Assembly (NCBI GenBank): GCA_033977485.1
Contig: CM066998.1
Coordinates: 27,095,501 to 27,159,500, forward strand
Direction: 5' to 3'
DNA: 64,000 bases
Source: Hydrangea macrophylla
Taxonomy: Eukaryota > Streptophyta > Magnoliopsida > Cornales > Hydrangeaceae
The position numbers and the translations under genes were made by a program. The notes below the pieces were generated by a model, which was not told the DNA's origin, ran no database searches, and worked only from the letters and a program-made list of their open reading frames with translations. Positions 8,183 to 19,992 of this stretch are shown one piece after another. Position 1 is the stretch's first letter. Each line of letters starts with the position of its first letter.

Positions 8183-11100
8183 TTAAAGCAGATCATTCAA
8201 GTAGGATAAGCCTAATTCTCTTCTAATAATACAAAGACGTTCTTCGGGAAGGGGTTTTGTGAAAATATCAGCCCATTGACGATCGGTGTTGATGAAAGCA
8301 AGATCAACATCCCCCTTTTGAACATGATCGCGAATAAAATGATGACGAATCTCAATGTGTTTAGTTCTAGAGTGTTGGATAGGATTTTTGGATAAACATA
8401 TGGCACTAGTATTATCACAGTAAATAGGAATATGATCATAATAAAGCCCAAAATCTTCTAATTGTTGTTTCATATAAAGTGTTTGAGCACAACAACTTCC
8501 AGCAGCTATATATTCGGCTTCGGCAGTGGATAGAGCTACCGAATTTTGTTTCTTACTAAACCATGAGACGAGTGAGTGTCCTAAGAAATGACATGTGCCA
8601 CTAGTACTTTTACGATCAATTTTACAACCGGCAAAATCCGCATCCGAAAAACTTGTTAATTCAAAAGAAGTATTTTTAGGATACCAAAGACCTAAGTCTA
8701 TAGTACCTAGAAGATAACGAAAAAAACGTTTAACCGCAATGACATGAGATTCCTTGGGTGAAGCTTGAAATCTAGCACAGAGGCATACACTAAACATTAT
8801 ATCCGGTCTACTTGCGGTGAGATACAATAGACTACCAATCATTCCCCGAAAAAGCTTACAATCTACCGGCTTGCCGGTTTCATCTTTATCAAGTTTTAAA
8901 GTAGAACTCATGGGGGTTTGAAAAGCTTTACTTCCTTCCAATCCAAATCTTTTTAAAAGATCCTTAATATACTTGGATTGATTTATGAAAATGCCATCTT
9001 TATGTTGCTTTATTTGAAGTCCAAGAAAAAAATTTAGCTCCCCCATCAAACTCATTTCAAACTCATTTTGCATACATGATGCAAATTCTTCACACATCTT
9101 CTCATTTGTAGCTCCAAATATAATATCGTCCACGTAAATTTGAACAAGCAAGATATCTACATTTGAGGTTTTAACAAAAAGAGTAGTATCAATTTTTCCT
9201 CGATTAAAACCAAGATCAATAAGATATTTACTTAGTCTATCATACCAAGCACGTGGAGCTTGTTTTAAACCATATAACGCTTTTGTGAGTTTAAAAACAT
9301 GATCCGGAAGATGTGGATTTTCAAAACCGGGGGGTTGTTTAACATAGACTTCCTCGGAGATAAAGCCATTTAGAAAGGCACTTTTCACATCCATTTGAAA
9401 AAGTTTGAAATTTTTATAGCAAGCGAAGGCAAGAAGCATCCTAATGGCTTCAAGTCTAGCTACGGGAGCATAGGTCTCCTCGTAGTCTATACCTTCTTCT
9501 TGATTGTAGCCTTGGGCAACTAATCTAGCCTTGTTTCTCACAACAATGTCGGATTCATCCTTTTTGTTTCGAAAAACCCATTTTGTTCCAATAATGGTGT
9601 GATCAATAGGTTTAGGAACGAGAGTCCAAACTTCATTTCTCTCAAATTGATTAAGCTCTTCTTGCATGGCCAATAACCAATTCTCATCATTTTCGGCTTC
9701 ATCAAAATTCTTGGGTTCAATTTGAGATAGAAATGCTAAGTTATTACAAATATTTTTGAGAGATGATCTAGTAGCTACACCTTGACTAGGATCTCCTAGG
9801 ATTTGATCAATAGGATGATTAGGCACATTTTTCCATTCAAAGGGAAGATCATTTCTTAAGTTTGCTCTTGGTGATTCAATGGAAGGAAGATCTTCTTTCT
9901 TTGAGTTTTCAAGAGGTAAAGAGTTTGAATCAATGTTTTCAACATTATTTGAAACATCTTTGGGAGTGTCAATGTCATCGTCCAATATTTTCTTAAAAGG
10001 ATTTGCTTCATCAAAGACGACGTGCATTGATTCTTCTACAATCAATGTTCTTTTATTAAAGACTCTATAGGCTTTGCTAATTTGAGAATATCCAAGAAAA
10101 ATGCCTTCATCCGATTTAGCATCAAATTTTCCCAAGTTATCCTTAGTATTCAAGATAAAACACTTACATCCAAAAACTTTGAAATAACTTATGTTGGGCT
10201 TTCTTCCTTTCCAAAGCTCATATGGGGTCTTATTAAGCTTGTTTCTAATGACCACACGATTAATAACATAACATGAAGTGCTAGTGGCCTCGGCCCAAAA
10301 ATATTTTGGTAAAGAGAATTCATTTAACATAGTTCTTGCCATTTCTTGAAGAGATCTATTTTTCCTCTCAACAACCCCATTTTGTTGAGGGGTTCTAGGT
10401 GCCGAAAAATTGTGACCAAAACCATTTTCTTCACAAAAAGTAGAAATCTCATTATTATCAAATTCTCGGCCTCTATCACTTCTTATGTTGTTAATCGCAT
10501 ACCCTTTTTCATTTTGAACACGTTTGCAAAAGTTAACAAAGAATGTAAAAGCTTCATCCTTATGTGCAAGAAAGAACACCCAAGTGAATCTAGAGAAATC
10601 ATCAACAATGACAAAAGCATAGATTTTGCCACTCATACTAGCAACTCGATTTGGACCAAATAAATCCATATGAAGTAACTCAAGAGGTCTACAAGTTGAT
10701 ATTTCCTTTTTCTTTTTGAAAGATGTTTTGATTTGCTTTCCAAGTTGACAAGCATCACAAACTTTATCTTTAACAAATTTTGTTTTTGGCAAACCTTTGA
10801 CCAATTCATTTTTAGATAAATTTGAAAGTAAGTCAATGCTAGCATGACCCAATCTTCTATGCCAAAGCCAACTTGTTTCATTTAAAGCGGCAAAACACTT
10901 AACATCTTGAGAAGAAATATCATCAAAATCAATTGTATACACATTGTCTTCTCTATAAGCAATAAACAAAGTTTTATTGCAACTAGCATACTTAATCATG
11001 CAATAATTTGATTCAAACACAACTTGAAACCCTTTATCACACAATTGACTAATACTAAGCAAGTTATGTTTTAGACCTTCAACCAAAAGTACATTTTCGA

Positions 11101-11284
11101 TAGTTAATGAGGAATTCTTACCAATGTTACCTATACCGATAATTCTTCCTTTAGAGTTGTCTCCGAATGTGACATTTCCTCCATCCTTTGGAGAGAGAGA
11201 TGAGAACTTGGATTTGTCTCCGGTCATATGTCTTGAGCAACCACTATCCAAGAACCATCTATCCTTGCTACAAGATTTGAGACA
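8183..11284 (-). CDS. pol: SIRE pol polyprotein: protease, integrase, RT, RNase H
   Basis: The frame is open from about 11284; the first ATG codes residue 1 at 11251 (1022 aa). The protease active site DSG is at residues 2-4, so the domain must begin upstream of that Met. The integrase zinc motif is H131, H136, C165, C168, and its catalytic triad is D196, D259, E295. RT spans about 540-790 with YVDD at 706-709. RNase H includes the DADFAG block (870-875), E911 and D946, and ends near ADIFTKPL. All catalytic residues expected for copia are present and there is no stop. It copies element RNA and integrates the cDNA. The frame is +1 relative to gag, so expression would need frameshifting, or a recent indel has separated the two. 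Confidence 0.93.
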   Translation of the reverse strand, partial: CLKSCSKDRWFLDSGCSRHMTGDKSKFSSLSPKDGGNVTFGDNSKGRIIGIGNIGKNSSLTIENVLLVEGLKHNLLSISQLCDKGFQVVFESNYCMIKYASCNKTLFIAYREDNVYTIDFDDISSQDVKCFAALNETSWLWHRRLGHASIDLLSNLSKNELVKGLPKTKFVKDKVCDACQLGKQIKTSFKKKKEISTCRPLELLHMDLFGPNRVASMSGKIYAFVIVDDFSRFTWVFFLAHKDEAFTFFVNFCKRVQNEKGYAINNIRSDRGREFDNNEISTFCEENGFGHNFSAPRTPQQNGVVERKNRSLQEMARTMLNEFSLPKYFWAEATSTSCYVINRVVIRNKLNKTPYELWKGRKPNISYFKVFGCKCFILNTKDNLGKFDAKSDEGIFLGYSQISKAYRVFNKRTLIVEESMHVVFDEANPFKKILDDDIDTPKDVSNNVENIDSNSLPLENSKKEDLPSIESPRANLRNDLPFEWKNVPNHPIDQILGDPSQGVATRSSLKNICNNLAFLSQIEPKNFDEAENDENWLLAMQEELNQFERNEVWTLVPKPIDHTIIGTKWVFRNKKDESDIVVRNKARLVAQGYNQEEGIDYEETYAPVARLEAIRMLLAFACYKNFKLFQMDVKSAFLNGFISEEVYVKQPPGFENPHLPDHVFKLTKALYGLKQAPRAWYDRLSKYLIDLGFNRGKIDTTLFVKTSNVDILLVQIYVDDIIFGATNEKMCEEFASCMQNEFEMSLMGELNFFLGLQIKQHKDGIFINQSKYIKDLLKRFGLEGSKAFQTPMSSTLKLDKDETGKPVDCKLFRGMIGSLLYLTASRPDIMFSVCLCARFQASPKESHVIAVKRFFRYLLGTIDLGLWYPKNTSFELTSFSDADFAGCKIDRKSTSGTCHFLGHSLVSWFSKKQNSVALSTAEAEYIAAGSCCAQTLYMKQQLEDFGLYYDHIPIYCDNTSAICLSKNPIQHSRTKHIEIRHHFIRDHVQKGDVDLAFINTDRQWADIFTKPLPEERLCIIRRELGLSYLNDLL

Positions 11285-11300
11285 AACCTACAAGATGAGC

Positions 11301-13046
11301 TTAAGTGATCCTCTTTGGTACCCAATATTCGTTGGGTCCAACTTTGTTAGCAAAGGGAGGTGTTGTTCCCTTTTCAATCCATACCATATTGAGTTTTCTT
11401 TTATTTGGACATTTGTAGTTTACATGTCCTTTTCTCAAGCAATAATGGCATGTAACATTAGGATTGGACATACTTGAGGAGACTTCTTTTACAAAGAAAT
11501 TTTGATGAGAATTTTTCACTTGATTTTTGTTGGAGCTAGTGGAAGTACCTTTTGAAAAGAAGTTATTGAATTTCTTTTCTTTAAAGGTAGGATTGAATCC
11601 TAGACCGGCTTTTTCAAAAACGCATCTTTGTTTTCCCAAAAGCATATTTAGATTTTGTTCCCCAAGAGTGAATTTTGTTATTGTTTTGGTTAAGTCTTCC
11701 ACTTGCTTCTTCAAATCTTCATTTTCTTTCTTTAAGGAACTTGAAGAGAAATCGTTTAATGAAAGCTCTTCCTTTTCTTTTCTCAACAAATCATTTTGAG
11801 ATGTTAGGTCGATTAGCGCTTCATTTTCTTTTCTCAAAAGATCATTTTGAATTTTCAAATCACTTAGTTCATTTGAAAGTAATGAAAAATTCTTTTTAAG
11901 AGAAACATACTTTGCTCCCAAGTTTTCCAATTCTTGATGTAATTCCTCAAAAGCATTTTGTAGTTCATCATATTTATGAGAATCAAGACAAACATCGGGA
12001 GTAGGATCATTTACCTCATTCAAGTGAGCCATAAGACAAATATTTGTCACTTCTTCATCACTTGAGTCATCCTTTGATGATTCACTATCGGAATCATCCC
12101 AAGTAGCCTTCATTGCAATTTTCTTGGTTTTCTTGTAGTTATTTTTCATTAAAGGACAATCGGCCTTGACATGGCCCGGCTTCTTGCATTTGAAGCATAT
12201 AATTGGCTCCTTTTTAGTCTCTATCGTCTTAGGAGTTCTCCTAGTGAAGTTCTTATCCTTCTTCAAGAATCTTTTGAACTTCCTAGTGATCATAGCCATC
12301 TCATCATCTTCATTGCTATCACTATCTTCTTCATTGTCTTGAGATGTTTTGAGAGCAATGTTCTTCTTCTTGTCTTCCTTGTCAAATACCGCCAACTCTA
12401 TTTCATGAGTGACAAGAGAGCCCAAGAGTTGCTCCAATGAGAGTGTTGAGAGTTCCTTGGCCTCTCGGATTGCCGTCACTTTAGGTTGCCAAGGCTTTGG
12501 AAGAGACCTAAGCAATTTCTCAATCATCTCCTCATTAGTATATGTTTTACCAAGGCTTTTTAAGCTATTGATAATAATGGTGAAGCGAGTGAACATTTCA
12601 CTAATAGTTTCATTTGAAGACATTTTAAACATCTCATACGTTTGAACAAGTAGATTTATTTTAGATTTCTTAACTTGATTAGTACCTTCATGAGCAACCT
12701 CAAGTTTATCCCAAATTTCTTTTGCGGATTCGCAAGAAGAAATTCTATTATACTCATTTGGGTCTAATCCACAATATAAGATATTCATAGCATTTGCATT
12801 CATTTTGATAAGCCTTTTATCAATGTCATTGTATTCCTCAATAGTTTTCTCAATTTCAACACCATCTACAATCTTGATGGGAATGTGAGGCCCATTCACA
12901 ACAAGTTGCCAAAGATCAAAATCTTGGGCAATCATGTAGATTCTCATACGGTTTTTCCAATAGGCATAATTTGAACCATTAAAGCAAGGAGGTCTATTTG
13001 AGGATTGTCCCTCACTATAGTTGATAGTATTAGATGTGGTTTCCAT
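11301..13046 (-). CDS. gag: SIRE gag nucleocapsid protein, 581 aa
   Basis: This intact ORF starts 38 bp after the PBS. The N-terminal region, with [13 protein letters not shown] near residue 22, is the copia-type gag domain that forms the capsid-like particle. Two CCHC zinc knuckles bind RNA: C284-C287-H292-C297 and C533-C536-H541-C546. Between them an acidic stretch (about 238-250 and 317-332) and a Leu/Lys/Glu-rich coiled coil (about 360-465) suggest self-association. The ORF ends TAA at 11303-11301, and pol continues in the +1 frame a few codons later. The paired knuckles and long length fit SIRE rather than small-gag copia lineages. Confidence 0.92.
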   Translation of the reverse strand: METTSNTINYSEGQSSNRPPCFNGSNYAYWKNRMRIYMIAQDFDLWQLVVNGPHIPIKIVDGVEIEKTIEEYNDIDKRLIKMNANAMNILYCGLDPNEYNRISSCESAKEIWDKLEVAHEGTNQVKKSKINLLVQTYEMFKMSSNETISEMFTRFTIIINSLKSLGKTYTNEEMIEKLLRSLPKPWQPKVTAIREAKELSTLSLEQLLGSLVTHEIELAVFDKEDKKKNIALKTSQDNEEDSDSNEDDEMAMITRKFKRFLKKDKNFTRRTPKTIETKKEPIICFKCKKPGHVKADCPLMKNNYKKTKKIAMKATWDDSDSESSKDDSSDEEVTNICLMAHLNEVNDPTPDVCLDSHKYDELQNAFEELHQELENLGAKYVSLKKNFSLLSNELSDLKIQNDLLRKENEALIDLTSQNDLLRKEKEELSLNDFSSSSLKKENEDLKKQVEDLTKTITKFTLGEQNLNMLLGKQRCVFEKAGLGFNPTFKEKKFNNFFSKGTSTSSNKNQVKNSHQNFFVKEVSSSMSNPNVTCHYCLRKGHVNYKCPNKRKLNMVWIEKGTTPPFANKVGPNEYWVPKRIT

Positions 13047-13085
13047 TTGATCTTTAACTCAAAAACGTTTAGAAATTTGAGCCGA

Positions 13086-13098
13086 GGCTCTGATACCA
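13086..13098 (-). other. SIRE primer-binding site (tRNA-iMet)
   Basis: In element sense TGGTATCAGAGCC lies 2 nt inside the 5' LTR boundary. It is complementary to the 3' end of plant initiator tRNA-Met. Confidence 0.93.
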
Positions 13099-13634
13099 CT
13101 TGTTGGCCCAAAAAGGAAACCTTAGAGGGGGGGTGAATAAGGTTTTAAAAAATAATTTAGAAATTTGTTCAAATTGATTGCCCAAACAATTAAATAACAA
13201 AAGCAATGTAAAGAAAAGGGGAAGAGATACAATGCAAACCAATTTTTAGGTGGTTCGGGAAACCGCACGCCGCGCCCTACTTCCACCCCTCAAGAACACC
13301 TCTTGAGGATTCCACTATTTCAATCTTCTTCGGGTGAAGATTAAACCCTTACAATCTCTTCAAGGAAGAAAATCCTCTTCTCTTGAACTAGGGTTACACT
13401 AACCCTTAATACACACTACCTTTATAAATGGGTTTTGATACAAGAATGAAAGACTCTCTCAATAGAGTGGATAAATACAAGATTTAAGCTCACAATAAAT
13501 TGCTCTCAAGAAAATACAAATGAATGCTAGAGCAATAGAATTTATGATCTCACCAAACTAGGGCTCAAGATATTAATGAGATGAAAAACTTAGTTAGATT
13601 GTTCAAGGAGAGCTTCAATGAAGTTCAAATAAAT

Positions 13635-13644
13635 GTATTTATAG
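13635..13644 (-). promoter_or_regulatory. TATA box of the SIRE 5' LTR
   Basis: CTATAAATAC in element sense is the best TATA match in the LTR. It lies about 600 bp from the LTR start and about 530 bp before the PBS side. Confidence 0.65.
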
Positions 13645-13737
13645 CTTCCTTTTGATTTCCAACCGTTGGGGGTAGTTGGGAGTAATAAATGCTACATTAA
13701 ATGCAGTTAACTAGCCGTTACAGTGTTTATCGCAGTG

Positions 13738-13925
13738 ATTCAGTCGACTGTCTTCTCAGGGCAGTCGACTGCTTTTCAAAAGGATGTACTACAATAAGAA
13801 GATCAGTCGATTGTGTCGCGATGACAGTCGACTGGTTTGTTCCCTTATGAAAACTCTGTGTACCCAGGTCGACCATACAGTCGACTGGATAATCAGTCCA
13901 CTGAAACGATGTCACAGTCGACTGC
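13738..13925. repeat. CAGTCGACTG palindrome array, SIRE 5' LTR
   Basis: Five perfect words and three single-change variants (CAGTCGATTG, CAGTCCACTG, AGGTCGACCA) lie about 100-290 bp upstream of the TATA motif. Differences from the other LTR copy fall preferentially in the words themselves. Confidence 0.88.
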
Positions 13926-14654
13926 TTCTATGCAGATTTTAAAACAAAGGTTGAGTTAATTAAGTGAAACCTTTTTTAATTAATCTTGAGCCCTCAAGTA
14001 AGATGTTCACATAAACAGATTGCTTACAAAGTGTCCTAAAACAGTGATTACAACAAGATTCTTCACTTATAAGGCTCCGTTTGGCTTAGGACAAATGAAC
14101 AACAATCACCATGAAAGAGGAAAAGATATATTATCAATGTCCCTGCAACTTTAATCAACTAGAGATAATTAGAAACCATTACCAAGTGGTTTGTTAATCA
14201 TCAAAATTATCCATTCAATTAATGGAAGGGGCTAACACAAGACATCTCTTAACTCACGTCATAGTTTAGTACTTTAAGGTATGATTAATCTCTTATCAAA
14301 AGACGCATTCTCACCACGGGCATAACAGAGGTTTCAACAAAACAGGTAAACAAATAATCATAACATCATAGAGTACATTCTCCTTATTCTAAACTCATGC
14401 GTTCAAATGCATGACCAATAAGACTCACTCCCAACTCTTTTCAAAGACATTTGCTTTTTAAAACAGATACTTTTCAAAACCATTTCATTTTAAAATCAAC
14501 ACTTTCCAAACCAAATCATTTTAACCAAATCATTTTTTTTACTCATCAACTCAATCTCATCGTTCACTTTCTCTTTCTCATTCCCTTGACAACACGCGGT
14601 ATATTAAGGATGATAACATGCTATCACAGCCAATTCATACTCATTCCCTTGATA

Positions 14655-14850
14655 GGCCACCGGACGTCTTCACGGCGCACACTTTCTGTAAATAATGAAA
14701 CTAACACATGGGACGTCTTCAACCATGTGTATACTCTCACCGGTCGTCTACACGGCTGAGAAGTATATTAGAGCACTAGCCGGACGTCTTCAACGATACA
14801 TGGGACGTCTTCAACCATGTATGCGCATCACCGGACATTTCCAACAGTGA
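14655..14850 (-). other. Hairpin array with GACGTC loops, element A downstream LTR
   Basis: In element sense the 11-nt loop TTGAAGACGTC is closed by stem CACATGG/CCATGTG at 14729-14705 and by stem ATACATGG/CCATGTAT at 14822-14796. Weaker related hairpins lie at 14760-14736 (CTCA...TGAG), at 14850-14828 (TCAC...GTGA) and around 14660. The loop is constant while the stems differ and remain complementary. Confidence 0.7.
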
Positions 14851-16275
14851 GAGGCGCGCTAGGAACCCTAACCGTTCATGTCCACCCGGCTCGTCAGCCG
14901 TTGATCCATCGGATCTAGCAATCACATTCACATATCTCATATCGTTCACATTCTCATCAATCCTTTCTCTTTCTCATACAATGCATGCTAACACATGTCA
15001 TGAAATGCAAGTGAGTCCACTACCGATACCCATATGCAAAACCACTTTCATTCTCTTTATTATTATCATAGCATGCATTATCTATTCCAATTAACAATCA
15101 TCGTAAAACGTGTCTTTAACAGTTAGCAGCAGAAACGTAACATATAAAAAGATGGATCACATAACATGGATTGATACCAATAATCATATAGATAAAACCC
15201 TTGACATGCTCACGTATGCGATATCACTATCATAACATGCTTTGCATAGTCATACAATTATTGGAAATACACGTGACATCATAAATCAACATATCACTTA
15301 TACAAAATATCATACAGGTAACTTTAAATCATCTTATATTAGTCTTATTAGGATTAGAGTGAGGTTAGGAAACTCACCTCGAGTCACCGATCCTTGAAAA
15401 GTGGATAACCGTCAAGTTCTACAACAATAAACGAAATAAACAATAATAATGTATGAGTACAACTATAGGGGCAAAATGGTAATTTTACCAATTGAGGTCA
15501 TAAACCTCTAGGTAGTGATCTACGTGTCATTCTAAGTCCAACGCCATTGACTAGACTCAAATCGGAGTCCGTCGCGTTTTACGAGGTAAAAGGTAGGGCT
15601 TACTATACTAATGCGGGCCCTAAAAGACAGGCTGTATTTTCAACCGAGTCGAAGAGTCTCCAAACTTTATGGGAAAGTTCTAGACATTATTCTAAGACTC
15701 TGGGAACTGACCGCGTAATTTTCGGAGTCCTAGATTATTTATTATGAATTTTTTAAAGATAATATATACCAGAAAATACCCGAAACGGGATTTAAATACA
15801 TAAGTATAATTATACAAAAGAATCAGTACTTAAAAGTATTTTTATTAAATACTAGATATTAAAATACACTACCAGTATTTATCTCATAATTTTTGGAGCT
15901 CGTTTGGTATTTTAATAATTAATATACTCATAAAATAGTTCTTTATTAATTATTAAAAAATACTAGACTATAGTATTATAGCTTTATAACATACATTATA
16001 TAATAAAATAGTCCCAGGGTCATTCCCCTAATTTTCTAGAATTTATAAATACATATAGGTATTTATTAACTATTTAAAACTATTTAAAATTGATATTTAT
16101 TATTTATATTAACCATATAAATAATAAATATATTATATATATATACAATATAATAATGATATATATGATATTAAAATAATATTATATAATATAAAACATT
16201 AACGGTATTAATTATAACCCATTTATAATTATTAAAAACATTTTAAACTAATTAATACTAATTACACTAATAATC

Positions 16276-16279
<4 letters not shown>

Positions 16280-16311
<32 letters not shown>
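16280..16311. repeat. (AAT)n microsatellite in element A LTR
   Basis: About ten AAT/ATA repeats. The same site in the other LTR (24210-24231) is shorter, consistent with slippage after insertion. Confidence 0.85.
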
Positions 16312-16315
<4 letters not shown>

Positions 16316-17375
16316 TAATAAACAATTCCACAGACCCGGCGGGTCGACCCGAACCGACCCATGGGTAAACGGGTTACCCGGATACACTCACAAAGGGACC
16401 CAAATCAAAACTCGCGGGTTTGACCCGAACCCGAACCCGAATCCTAGACGGACTACCCACATACACACACAAGAGAAACCTACCCTATAACCCATTCGGG
16501 TTGGACCTAAACCCAAACCGGAAACCCAACTCTCCTCACAACCCTACCCAGTCCGCTAGCCCAAACCCTAACCAAACCCGGACTCAAACCTAACCCAACT
16601 ACAGACACACACCAGCCCGCCCCAACTACCCGAACCCGACCTAAACCCAACCCGGTGCCAAACGACGTCGTCCCACTTAAAGGGACTCGTGGGTTTATTT
16701 AAACCCTGCCCGACCCGCTACCCTTACCCGATTACACACTCATCCTAAACTAACCCTAATCCGACCCGAGTCCGGGTCTTATAACCCGAAACCCAGACAG
16801 GTTTCTTCGTCTTCTCCGGCGATCCCGACGCCGCCGGCGATGGCGATTTCGCCGGAACACTCTCTCTCCTCATATCTCTCTCATTTCTTCATCAAAATTG
16901 ATGAATCCAACAGGGAAATGACCGGAATCTCTCCCTCTATCACATACTATAAGCCTACCGTCCGGTTCATTCATTTGGTGGTCCTACTAGCCGATTATTC
17001 TTTCGGCTATTTGAGAGAATAATGGCCTGCATGGCAGCCTAAACATCACCCAAATCCAAACCTGCTATAAGGGGGTCTATCTGGGTTCCTTAGGGTCAGA
17101 TTAGTGTAGATGTTTTGGGGCTTTGGTTAACATTGGGAAAGTCAAGTTCAAGCTTGAGCTTTAATGGAGGTCGGAGCAAGAACCAGAGCTTAAGGCTCTG
17201 TTTGGGGCGTTGCATGCAGTCCCTAGGGCCTCTAGATGACATGCAGAGGTATGGAAAGCAGCAGGGGGGGTTTGTTTACCTCAGAGAAGTCTCAAACTTC
17301 TTTAATCTCCTCCGATCTTCTTCAATCTTCTTCTTTTCTTTCCTCTGCGTCTCTTTTCTCTCTCTCTCTGGTCTT

Positions 17376-17397
17376 CTGTGTGTGTGTGTGTGTGTGT
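17376..17397. repeat. (TG)n microsatellite in element A LTR
   Basis: A run of about eleven TG dinucleotides just after a CT-rich tract. A near-identical run lies near 25273-25293 in the other LTR. Confidence 0.85.
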
Positions 17398-17597
17398 AGA
17401 GAGGAAATAGACAGAGAGGGGTGTGGTGCTCACAATGTGGGGGGTGTGGCGGTGTGCACAAGCCGAGTGTATGTGTGTGAGGTTTGGTTTAGCTTTCTCT
17501 CTCACTCATTCTCGGTATCTCTCTCTCTAGAATCCGTATAGAACAGATTTTGGGGGTGGTGAGGCTGATAAAATGAGAGGAAAAGGGTGGGGGTGTG

Positions 17598-17606
17598 CTT
17601 ATATAG
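17598..17606 (-). promoter_or_regulatory. Candidate TATA box, element A downstream LTR
   Basis: CTATATAAG in element sense is followed by a C/T-rich stretch. The same motif is at 25503-25495 in the upstream LTR, about 590 bp from its start, where it would drive the element. Confidence 0.6.
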
Positions 17607-18194
17607 AGGAAGTGGTGGGGAGATTTGGTTGTGTGCAATGTGTGCACAAGGTGCACATGTAGTTGTATGTGTCCAAGGGTAGATAAGTGTGGGGTCCACC
17701 TGACCGTCAAGGAATGGTGTGGGTCCCATTCTCAGGTTGTCCATATGGATGTGTTCCTGAGTCCCAAAGTACGTGCATGTGTATGTTGTGTGTATCCAAG
17801 GGTAGATTATCAGGGTGGGGTCCACTTAACTTCCAAGTGGTAGTGTGGGTCCCACTCTTGAGTTGGTGTACTGGAATGTGCTGCTGAATCATGGTATACG
17901 TGTAATACTGCGAAAGTGAACGCAGATAAGATATGAATGAGCGGAGCTATACACAAGCCTATACGTAAGTACGTCTATAGTTTCCAACTTAGAACTATGC
18001 GCATCGGGGTTACGTCTATTCTAATAAGTACTAGATTTGAATTGACGTAGTCGTCGTCAAGACGATTACTAAGGCTCCTACTAAGGACTCCTAATTACGG
18101 TCACCCTAATGGGCCTTCTGTATCTGTATTCTGGGTGACGTCACTATTTTAAATTCCTACGTGGAATTTCTACGGGGAATTTCTGGGTGCTACA

Positions 18195-18232
18195 TCTCTA
18201 CCCACCTTATTTGAGGATTTCGTTCTCGAAAT
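18195..18232 (-). other. Element A purine-rich tract before the downstream LTR
   Basis: In element sense TTTCGAGAACGAAATCCTC is followed by AAATAAGGTGGGTAGA, then the LTR start TGTAGCACCC. This is the layout usual for Tekay chromoviruses, where the end of the pol region and the PPT are adjacent. Here no pol precedes it. Confidence 0.75.
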
Positions 18233-18492
18233 CTAGAGTTTGCTAGATTTTAAATGTACAAAGTCTTATTCACAAGGTTAGTCGTTCTATACCAACTCAG
18301 GCGCTCTTATCAATCTAAATGGTTTATCAGACTATAAGTTGTTGTCAACTGTTCCGGGGTCTGATTTCTTGGATATACATCAGCTTCTCCTCATAGTTTC
18401 TCTCGAATGTCCCCAATCATCTTGTAACATCATTTCCATATAGGGTTCAGAGTTCTAGCAGTGGGCATGGTACCTTCAGTCTTCCATTTTGT

Positions 18493-19527
18493 TCAGTGCT
18501 GGGGTTGATTTACTGATCTGCGAGCTCTCTTTCTGGGTCTCTGTGGTGGTGGAGCATTGTTCTGAACTCCTAGTTTGGGGCATTCTTTACGTATATGACC
18601 AGTCTTTCCACAATTGAAACACCGCACATGTTGCCCTGTGAGTTGTTTCGGTGCTGTGCATTCTTTGGAGTGGTGTCCAGGTGTTCCGCAGTTGTAGCAG
18701 ATATCACGTTGCTTTGCGTGTGTCTGAGCGGCTGTCCGACTAACTTTTCTGTCATTATTTCTCTGTCTCTTGTGATGATTTTGGATGTGTTCAGAGTTTC
18801 CTTTTTGTTGGTGGCTCTCTAGTTTCTTGCTGTTCAAGGCTATGTTCTCCAGTTGTGTGGCTAATTCGACCATTTCTTCGAATGGTTGGTCGAGGTATAC
18901 TGCTGCTGTCCTTTGAATGTCTGGATTAAGTCCCTCGTAATATTGCAGTGTCTTATTTCGCTGAGTATCTACCATGTAGGGAGCAAATCGTGATAGTCTC
19001 TCAAATTTTGCTGTGTATTCTTGTACCGTCATGTTGCCTTGAACTAGTTCCATGAATTCCTTCTTCTTCTTGTCTCTTTCCGTCCTTGGGAAGTACTTTG
19101 CTAGGAATTTCGTTTTGAATGCTTCCCATGTCATCTTCCTTACAATATCTTCGCCCACTGTAGCTTCGACAGATTCCCACCAGTCGGCTGCCGAATATGA
19201 CAATTGGAAAACACCCAACCGTCTTTTCTCAGTCTCGTTGCATTCAAGGGCTTGAAACATTCGTTCCATATCACGAAACCATTGCTCAGCTTCCCATGCT
19301 TATGTCATTCCAGTGAAAGTCCCTGGTCTAAGTGCACGGAATCTCTCAAGCAATTTATCTCCGGTCTGACGAGCATTTTCGTTGTTGATGACGCGGTCCA
19401 GCTGATCACTTGCTTGCTCCACACGTCGGACAAGAGCTCCTATCAATCCTGTTGGATCCACTGCTGGAGGTATCATATCCTTTGGTCCGTTGGGTGTGTT
19501 CTGAGCATTCCGATTTCTCCTAACCAT
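18493..19527 (-). pseudogene. gag: Element A gag (Ty3 type, two zinc knuckles, one internal stop)
   Basis: The frame runs from ATG 19527 (MVRRNRN...) to 18493, about 344 codons, with one in-frame TAA at 19299-19297. The capsid part has AWEAEQWFRDMERMFQALEC, AADWWE and FKTKFLAKYFP motifs of the Ty3 gag (retrotrans_gag) domain. Two CCHC knuckles follow, CYNCGTPGHHSKEC and CFNCGKTGHIRKEC, then a basic tail RPRKRARR. It forms particles and binds RNA. The same motifs, RQTGDKL and ALEC-E-EKRRL, occur in element C's gag, so the two are related. The start lies downstream of a TAG-terminated acceptor-like leader. Apart from the one stop the frame is well preserved even though pol is gone. Confidence 0.85.
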
Positions 19528-19992
19528 GGTGTACGTTAACAAGGGTATTACCTACGAGTTGACACCTATTTGGTCAGTACCTTATCTTATCTCATTTGAT
19601 TACATAAGAAGTAATTGAAACGGTTCATTGAGTCAACAGAGATTCCTAATCATATAACGGTTGTCACAACTATTACTAGGATCAAGGGTAAGGCATCCTT
19701 ATCCTTGGTCTTTCTAGACTCTAGGTTGAGCTGACTGTTCCGAGATACATCTCAGGAAGTTCGTCAGTGCCTAAACATCTATCGACTAATGGTCAAGCCT
19801 ATAATCTTATTAGTAATAAACATATAAGAGGTAAGATTAGCAATTAGCAAGAGTTCGTCTCATCCATACAATTATGTTTAAGTTAAGACACAAGCAAACT
19901 ACTACTGATCAGAAAAGTACAGCAAAAGTACAAATACTAGTTTTACCCATTTGGAATACATCAAAAGAAGTGGAATAAGAACATAAGAAGAA
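19528..19992 (-). other. Spacer between ORF b and gag in element A
   Basis: No coding signal. In element sense it ends with a pyrimidine-containing stretch and 'caactcgtag' about 26 nt before the gag ATG, which could be a splice acceptor. Confidence 0.5.

Larger units (their letters stand above)
4587..14237 (-). mobile_element. SIRE/Maximus-type Ty1/copia retrotransposon with env-like ORF, nearly intact
   Basis: This complete element is 9651 bp with TG...CA ends and a 5-bp duplication. In element order it has a 5' LTR (14237-13101), a tRNA-iMet PBS (13098-13086), gag (13046-11301), pol (about 11284-8183), an env-like ORF (7562-6258), a PPT (5895-5882) and a 3' LTR (5881-4587). The domain order PR-IN-RT-RH identifies copia. 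The PPT text 'TCATCAAAAAGGGGGAGAT', two zinc knuckles in gag and the env-like ORF point to the SIRE lineage. All three ORFs are uninterrupted. The LTRs differ by roughly a dozen substitutions by eye plus one 157-bp duplication, so insertion is fairly recent. Confidence 0.93.
13101..14237 (-). repeat. SIRE 5' LTR (1137 bp)
   Basis: This LTR has TG...CA ends and contains the promoter. It carries one TATA motif (13644-13635) and a CAGTCGACTG array upstream of it. Confidence 0.93.
4139..18194 (-). repeat. Downstream LTR of element A, interrupted by the SIRE element
   Basis: This LTR is about 4.4 kb after removing the SIRE insertion and its duplication (4587-14242). It runs with high similarity to 21724-26091 along its whole length. 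By eye the differences include scattered substitutions, a longer AAT microsatellite here (16280-16311 against 24210-24231), and extra ACCCGA repeats near 16430. It ends ...GGTGCTACA at 18194. ORFs inside it also occur in the other LTR only because the two LTRs are copies, so I do not call them genes. Confidence 0.9.

Noticed and set aside
15547..15747. 66-codon ORF repeated at 23476-23676
   Set aside because: It lies inside the element A LTRs. Its conservation is only LTR identity, and there is no known domain.
16840..17022. 60-codon ORF (MAISPEHSLSS...) repeated at 24737-24919
   Set aside because: Same reason: duplicated because the LTR is duplicated, and antisense to the element's own transcription.
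17236..17900. Several overlapping ORFs rich in His, Thr, Val and Cys
   Set aside because: Products of GT/CA and CT-rich low-complexity sequence in the LTR promoter area. The same set recurs at 25133-25789.
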